Shown here piece after piece: positions 58,996 through 64,000 of a stretch of DNA of 64,000 nucleotides. The stretch is from Shinella zoogloeoides (lineage in GTDB: Bacteria; Pseudomonadota; Alphaproteobacteria; Rhizobiales; Rhizobiaceae): the NCBI RefSeq assembly GCF_020883495.1, contig NZ_CP086610.1, positions 1,159,501 to 1,223,500 of the forward strand, in the 5' to 3' direction. The position numbers and the translations under genes were made by a program. Numbering within the stretch: the first letter of the stretch is position 1; each line of letters begins with the position of its first letter. Below the pieces are notes generated by a model. It made no database searches. It was not told the DNA's origin and saw only the letters and a program-made list of their open reading frames with translations.

Positions 58996-59027
58996 AAAAG
59001 GCCGGGATCGTGAGGTCCCGGCCTTTT
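58996..59027. terminator. Bidirectional terminator
   Basis: AAAAGGCCGGGA (58996-59007) pairs with TCCCGGCCTTTT (59016-59027). A-run on one side and T-run on the other, so it can end both the phytase-like gene and the convergent MarR gene. Confidence 0.88.
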
Positions 59028-59047
59028 CTGTTCTGTTGCGGCCCGGC

Positions 59048-59545
59048 TTAGCCGACGGCCTGCAGGGAGCGCGTGGATGCCGCCGCGGACGGGTCGCCTG
59101 CGTTCTGGTCTCTTTCCCGTTGCAGCTCTTCGGTCTTCTCGCTGAGACAGCGGATGATTTCCTTCATATGCTGCTTCTGGTCGTCGGTGAGGACGTTGAA
59201 GATCGCCTCGATCGTCTTGTGCTGCGGCTGCTGGGCGGCCGAAATGACCGTCCGGCCCATATCCGTGATCGAGACGATCTTGGCGCGGCGGTCCTTCGGG
59301 TCCGGCTCGCGCATGACGAGCTTGTCCCGTTCCAGACCGTCGATCGCTTCCGTCACCGTGCGGGGTGCGAAACCAAGCGCGCAGGCGATATCCGTCGACC
59401 GCTGCGGTCCCTGGCATTCCAGAAGAAGCAGGAACTTGCTGCGGGCGAGCGACACGCCTTCGTCCATCATGCACTCATTCACCAGGCGGCTCACCTGATG
59501 GTAGAGTTTGAACATGCCTTGGGAGATTTCTATCGTGCTATTCAT
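59048..59545 (-). CDS. MarR-family transcriptional regulator
   Basis: This 165-residue winged-helix regulator has the core LARSKFLLLLECQGPQRSTD (helices 2-3), the recognition helix around ALGFAPRTVTEAIDGLERDK and the wing VMREPDPKDRRAKIVSIT. A helical dimerisation end carries a Ser/Ala-rich tail. It diverges from the YhaO-like gene across 240 bp containing a TGATCG...CGATCA dyad, a candidate operator. Ligand unknown. Confidence 0.92.
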   Translation of the reverse strand: MNSTIEISQGMFKLYHQVSRLVNECMMDEGVSLARSKFLLLLECQGPQRSTDIACALGFAPRTVTEAIDGLERDKLVMREPDPKDRRAKIVSITDMGRTVISAAQQPQHKTIEAIFNVLTDDQKQHMKEIIRCLSEKTEELQRERDQNAGDPSAAASTRSLQAVG

Positions 59546-59785
59546 GAGGGGAAATATAGGTATTATGAGGGACCATGTCAAATGATCGTGATGTATTTCG
59601 CTGTTCTCGATCATAGATATTGAACGATACCTGTAAATGCGACGGGCGGGGTCCCGGCGTGATTTTCCCGTCTCTTCTTTCGCTTTTGCGGTAAGGGGCG
59701 ATTCTTTCCTGCATAACCTGCCCGCGTCTTGCCGGATGCTGCTGCAAGCATTGACCCGGAGAAGGGCGGAGGCGATGGTCCGGCC

Positions 59786-61051
59786 ATGCCTTTCCGCTTC
59801 ATCCATACAGCCGACCTGCATCTCGATTCGCCGCTCGCCTCGCTCGCCCTGCGCAATGCCGATCTCGGCGATCTCGTGCGCGGCGCGACGCGCAAGGCGC
59901 TGGAGCGCATCGTCGATCTCGCCATCGCCGAAGAGGTGGATATGGTGATTGTCGCGGGCGATCTCTACGATGGCTCGCAGACCTCCATGGCGACCGCGCT
60001 CTTCCTGATGGCGGAGATGCGGCGGCTGGAGGCGGCGGGCATCCGCGTCTTCATCATCCGCGGCAACCACGATGCGCAGTCGCAGATCACGCGCGAACTG
60101 ACCTTTCCGCCGAACGTGCATGTCTTCGACGGGCGCGGCAAGCCGGTGAAGGCGGGCGCGCTTGCGAGTGGCCGGGAGGTTCACGTCCACGGCATCAGCT
60201 TCGCCCAGCCGCACGCGCCGAACTCGCTGCTGCCGGCCTTCCGCGCGCCGGTGCCGGATGCCGTGAATATCGGCCTCATGCACACCAGCCTTGCCGGTGC
60301 GAGCCGTCACGATCCCTATGCGCCGGTCGGCATTTCCGACCTTGCGGCGCATGGCTTCGATTACTGGGCGCTCGGCCATATCCACCAGCGCCGGGTGCAT
60401 TCGCAGGCCCCATGGATCGTCATGCCCGGCAATCCGCAGGGAAGAGACATCAACGAGGGCGGGCCGAAGAGCGTGACGCTCGCCACCGTCGCCGAGGACG
60501 GCACGATCTCCTGCGAGGAGCGCCCCGTCGCCATCGCGGTCTTCGAGCGGCTTTCCGTCGATCTTTCCGGCATCGAGGACTGGCATGGCATGCTCGACCG
60601 CGTCGAGACCGCCCTTGGCGCGGCGAAAGCCGCCGCCGGTGCGCATCTCGTCGCCCGCCTGTCTTTGACGGGAACGACGCCGCTTGGCTGGCGGCTGCGG
60701 CGCGACGAGGACCTGCTTTCCGGCGAACTGCAGAACCTTGCCGCCTCGCTCGGCGATTGCTGGATCGAGGCGGTGGAGCTGGCGGTGGTCCAGCCGCAGG
60801 CCGTTACGGAGGCCGATGCCGGCCCGCTGGCGGAACTGGGCCGCCTGATGCATGACGATGTTGCGGCAAGCCACGCCTACCGCGAGGAACTGCGCGAGAC
60901 GCTGGGCGATCTCCTGCGCCAGCTTCCCCGGGAGGCGCGCAGCCTGCTTGCGCCGGACGAGGCGGCGGAGGAAGCGCTGCTCGCGGAGCTTGCCCTTCAC
61001 GGCGCCGACGCCGTGCTTGCCCGCCTCGGCGGCGAGAGCGGGAGGGCATAG
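59786..61051 (+). CDS. SbcD/YhaO-like DNA-repair metallophosphoesterase
   Basis: This 421-residue Mre11/SbcD-type nuclease has the metal-binding motifs FIHTADLHLDSPL (D-x-H), VIVAGDLYDGSQ (GDxxD), RGNHDAQS (GNHD) and YWALGHIHQR (GHxH), all near the N-terminus. It pairs with the following ATPase in DNA end processing. The stop is 1 bp before the ATPase start. Confidence 0.93.
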   Translation: MPFRFIHTADLHLDSPLASLALRNADLGDLVRGATRKALERIVDLAIAEEVDMVIVAGDLYDGSQTSMATALFLMAEMRRLEAAGIRVFIIRGNHDAQSQITRELTFPPNVHVFDGRGKPVKAGALASGREVHVHGISFAQPHAPNSLLPAFRAPVPDAVNIGLMHTSLAGASRHDPYAPVGISDLAAHGFDYWALGHIHQRRVHSQAPWIVMPGNPQGRDINEGGPKSVTLATVAEDGTISCEERPVAIAVFERLSVDLSGIEDWHGMLDRVETALGAAKAAAGAHLVARLSLTGTTPLGWRLRRDEDLLSGELQNLAASLGDCWIEAVELAVVQPQAVTEADAGPLAELGRLMHDDVAASHAYREELRETLGDLLRQLPREARSLLAPDEAAEEALLAELALHGADAVLARLGGESGRA

Positions 61052-61052
61052 G

Positions 61053-64000
61053 ATGCGTCTCGACCGCCTCGATCTTGTCCGCTACGGCAAGTTCACCGAC
61101 CGCAGCCTCGATTTCGGCGTGGCGGAACCCGGCAAGCCGGATTTCCACCTCGTCTACGGCCCCAACGAGGCGGGCAAGTCGACGCTGTTTTCCGCCTATC
61201 TCGACCTGCTCTTCGGCATCGAGAAGTCGAGCGCCTACGGCTTCCTGCATGCCTATGGCCTGATGCGCGTCGGCGGCCGGCTCTCCATCGGCGCAGAGCG
61301 GCACGAGGCCTATCGGCTGAAGCGCAACCAGGCCTCGCTGGTGTCCGCCGATGACCGGCCGCTGCCGGATACGCTCTTCGCCTCCGTGCTGGGCGGCATG
61401 GACCGCAATGCCTATCGGACCATGTTCTCGCTGGACGACGAGAGCATCGAGAAGGGCGGCGAGGACATTTTGAAGAGCGAGGGCGAGCTTGGCTCGATGC
61501 TCTTTTCCGCCAGTTCCGGCCTTTCCGACATGGCGACGGGCCTTGCGGCGCTGAAGCTGGAGGCGGATGAATTCTACCGCCCGTCCGGCCGCAAGCATGG
61601 TCTTTCCGCGCTCAAGGCCGAGATCGAGGCGCTGGCCGCCGAGCGCAAGGCGCTGGATGTGGCGGCGCGCGACTACGGCGCGCTGGTGCGCGAGCGAGAC
61701 GCGGCCCTGCAGCGCCACGAGGCGGTGACGGCGGCCCGCGCCGAGGCGCGCACGGCGCTGGCGCAGCTCGAACGCAGCCTCTCGGCTCTTCCCAACCTGC
61801 GGCGCCTGCGCGCGCTGCGGGCGGAACTCGGCGCGTTCGACCTTGGCGCCTCGCCGCCCGCCGGGTGGCGCTCCCTGCTGGCCGACCTCGCCCGCGAGGA
61901 GGCGCAGATCGCGGCGCGCGCGACACGGGTCGTGACCGAGCGGGAGCAATGGGGCGAGGAACGCGCGGGGCTTGCCGAGGACGACGCGGTGCTGGCCGCC
62001 GAGGCGGATATCGCGGCGCTGTCCGGCTCCACGCTCGAAGCCCGCTTCCGCACCGCCGCCATGGACCTTGCCGCCCGCGAGGCCGAGCGCGACGGGCTTG
62101 CCGCGACCATCGGCGCGGCCATCGCCGCCCTCGGCCTGCCGCCGGAGGCCGATGCGGCGGAGATCGTGCCTCCCGCCGGGCAGGTCGAAAGGCTCAACGC
62201 GCTTCTCTCCCGGCACGCCACGCTGACCGAGCGCGGCGAAAGCGCCCGGCGCGAGCAGGCGGAAGCGGAAAAGGCGTTGGACGCCATCCTTCGCTCCGCT
62301 GCCGTTTCGGCTGAAGGGGCGCAGAACGACGAGACGCTTCAGGTCGCCCTCGGCGCAGCCCTGCGAGCCGCCCGTACCGCCGATTTGCCGGCCCGCCTGC
62401 GGGAAGGCCGCCGTCACGTCCTCCTCGCCGCGCAGGAGGCGGAAGGCGCATTGGCGCGTCTTGCGCCGTGGGACGGGGACGCTACGGCGCTTACGGCCAT
62501 GAATGTTCCGACGCTGGAGGCCATCGAGAGCCTGCGCAAGCGCTCCGACGCGGCGGCAGAGGCTCTGCGCCGGCAAGGCGAACAGGTCGCTACGCTGGAA
62601 CTGGAGGTCGCTTCGGCCCGCGCCGTGCTCGAGGCGCTGCAAAAGGCGACGGGCGCGACCGGCGAGGAGCAGGCATTGCAATTGCGCTCGGTGCGCGAGG
62701 CCGCATGGAGCGCGCATCTCGGCGCGCTCGACGCCGGCTCTGCCGCCGCATTCGAAAAGACGATGCGCGAGGACGATCGGGCGACGGAAGCGCGCCTGCG
62801 CAACGCCGACCGGCTTTCGGAAATCCGCGTCGTGGAACGCACGGTCGCGGAAGGGGCCGCGCGGCTCGATGTTCTTGGCGGCGAGACTGCCCGGCTGCTA
62901 CGGGCGAAGGCGGATATCGACGCGGAGGCGGCCGCGATTGCCGGTGGCATCGGGCTTGCGCCGGTGTCCCTGGCGGAAGTGACCCACTGGCTCGGGCAGC
63001 GGCTTGTGGCGCTGGAGGCGTTGGAAACCCTCGCCCGGCGGAAGGGCGAGACGGGTCTTGTGGAAACGGAAGCGCGCGCGCTCGTGACGCGGCTCGCCGC
63101 CTTCCTGCCGGCCGGCATCGCTGCGGAGACGCCGCTGGATGAGGCGCTTTTCCTCGCCGAGGACCGGCTGGAAGGGTTGAAGGCGGCCGTTCAGGCGCGG
63201 CAGGCCGCTGCCGAGCGTCTGGCCCGGGCGAAGGCGGATGCCGAAACGCGCGAGAAGGCCGCGGAGGAGGCGACTGCCGGGCTTGCCGCTTGGCAGGACG
63301 CATGGGACCGCGAAATTGCCGGAAGCTGGCTGGCGAGCGAGGGCGCGCCGGCCGGGCCGGACCGTCTTGCCGCGCTGCTGCCCGCCCTGCAGGCGCTTGG
63401 CCGCAATATCGAGCGGCAGCAGGAACTGGAGCGCCGCATCGCTGCCATGCGCCGCGACCAGCAGGATTACTCCGCCCATGCGGAACGGCTTGCCGCGCGC
63501 CTGTCGGAGCGGTTTGACGCGAACGACCCGCTCTCCACCGTTGCCGGCGTCGCCGGCCGTCTGGCCGAGGCGAGGACGATCCGCGAGCGGCGCGAGGCGA
63601 TAGACAAGGCGCTGGCGCGCCTTGCCGAGGAGGACGGGGCGCTGGAGGAGCGGCGCGCGGTCCTCGTCTCGCGCCAGTCCGAGGTCTTTTCCTTCCTCGG
63701 CTGCGACACGCTGACGGAAGCCGAAATGCTGCTCGAAGCCTATCGCAAGCGCGACGAGGTCTTGGGCCGCGTCGAGGATGCGGCGCGCACGCTGTTGCAG
63801 CAGATGCGCACCGAGACCGTCGAGGAGGCCGAGGCGCTGCTGTCCGCGGTCGACGACGATCAGTTGACGAGCGAAAAGGCCGACCTTGCCGCGCGCCTCG
63901 ATGCACTGGACCGGGAGGTGCAGGAACAGCATCTGGCCCGCGTGCGGGCGGAGGAGGCGCTGGCCCGGATCGCCGGCAGCGATGCGGCGGCGGCGCTGGA
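61053..64000 (+). CDS. YhaN/SbcC-like SMC-type AAA ATPase, partial
   Basis: The first 982 residues of an SMC/Rad50-type ATPase. Walker A is GPNEAGKST near residues 35-43, typical of the YhaN branch (AAA_27 domain), followed by extended heptad-rich coiled coils with Ala/Arg/Glu bias. With YhaO-like nuclease it should form an MR-type complex for DNA end processing. The start is 1 bp after the previous stop; the Walker B end lies outside the window. Confidence 0.92.
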   Translation, partial: MRLDRLDLVRYGKFTDRSLDFGVAEPGKPDFHLVYGPNEAGKSTLFSAYLDLLFGIEKSSAYGFLHAYGLMRVGGRLSIGAERHEAYRLKRNQASLVSADDRPLPDTLFASVLGGMDRNAYRTMFSLDDESIEKGGEDILKSEGELGSMLFSASSGLSDMATGLAALKLEADEFYRPSGRKHGLSALKAEIEALAAERKALDVAARDYGALVRERDAALQRHEAVTAARAEARTALAQLERSLSALPNLRRLRALRAELGAFDLGASPPAGWRSLLADLAREEAQIAARATRVVTEREQWGEERAGLAEDDAVLAAEADIAALSGSTLEARFRTAAMDLAAREAERDGLAATIGAAIAALGLPPEADAAEIVPPAGQVERLNALLSRHATLTERGESARREQAEAEKALDAILRSAAVSAEGAQNDETLQVALGAALRAARTADLPARLREGRRHVLLAAQEAEGALARLAPWDGDATALTAMNVPTLEAIESLRKRSDAAAEALRRQGEQVATLELEVASARAVLEALQKATGATGEEQALQLRSVREAAWSAHLGALDAGSAAAFEKTMREDDRATEARLRNADRLSEIRVVERTVAEGAARLDVLGGETARLLRAKADIDAEAAAIAGGIGLAPVSLAEVTHWLGQRLVALEALETLARRKGETGLVETEARALVTRLAAFLPAGIAAETPLDEALFLAEDRLEGLKAAVQARQAAAERLARAKADAETREKAAEEATAGLAAWQDAWDREIAGSWLASEGAPAGPDRLAALLPALQALGRNIERQQELERRIAAMRRDQQDYSAHAERLAARLSERFDANDPLSTVAGVAGRLAEARTIRERREAIDKALARLAEEDGALEERRAVLVSRQSEVFSFLGCDTLTEAEMLLEAYRKRDEVLGRVEDAARTLLQQMRTETVEEAEALLSAVDDDQLTSEKADLAARLDALDREVQEQHLARVRAEEALARIAGSDAAAAL

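Overview
The window suggests a Rhizobiaceae chromosome (Agrobacterium / Ensifer / Shinella-like). It is GC-rich with strong GC bias at third codon positions. It carries an upp-type unipolar-polysaccharide adhesin cluster, a type-2 argC, rpsI-rplM, tandem CoA-binding proteins, metY, and a clpP/clpX/lon/hupB block. This synteny is known from Agrobacterium and its relatives; I infer the family and do not claim a species.

Region 1 (1-23440) is most of an apparently intact Mu-like transposable prophage, read leftward except for its repressor. From its right-hand end inward it has: a predicted transposase end (23440, two transposase-site-like repeats), an S24-type repressor (+), an operator array, a Ner-like regulator, a ParB-like gene with small genes, MuA and MuB. 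Then follow about 17 tightly overlapping early genes including GemA, and a Mor/C-type late activator. The late region has endolysin, holin, a broken DksA-like gene, gp25-27, terminase, portal, gpF, protease gpI, decoration protein, gpT, gp35, an Acb2-like anti-CBASS protein and gp36, where the window begins. Two 18-bp palindromes of one consensus sit where Mu has its C-activated late promoters Plys and PI. The other phage end lies outside the window.

Region 2 (23441-33509) has tRNA-Pro, a small GlsB-type membrane protein, and a polysaccharide synthesis/export cluster. The cluster holds two GT4 glycosyltransferases, an O-antigen-polymerase-like protein, an initiating sugar transferase, a Wza-type lipoprotein, a Wzz/BY-kinase-like protein with a degenerate kinase domain, and a CelD-like acyltransferase. 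Its content matches holdfast-like UPP adhesin loci.

Region 3 (33619-50079) is housekeeping: heme A synthase, argC with an APH-like kinase, an LtaS-like transferase, agmatinase, S9/L13, a thioesterase, an enoyl-CoA hydratase, a HigBA module, a DMT transporter, paired CoA-binding proteins, metY, a cupin, a RIME-like repeat, a P450 and gamma-glutamyltransferase.

Region 4 (50367-64000) is protein quality control and DNA: clpP, an MmcQ/YjbR protein, clpX, a YgiW-like OB-fold protein, lon and hupB, with sigma-32-like promoters before clpP and lon. A periplasmic phytase-like protein, a MarR regulator and a YhaO/YhaN-type nuclease-ATPase pair follow; the ATPase runs off the window.
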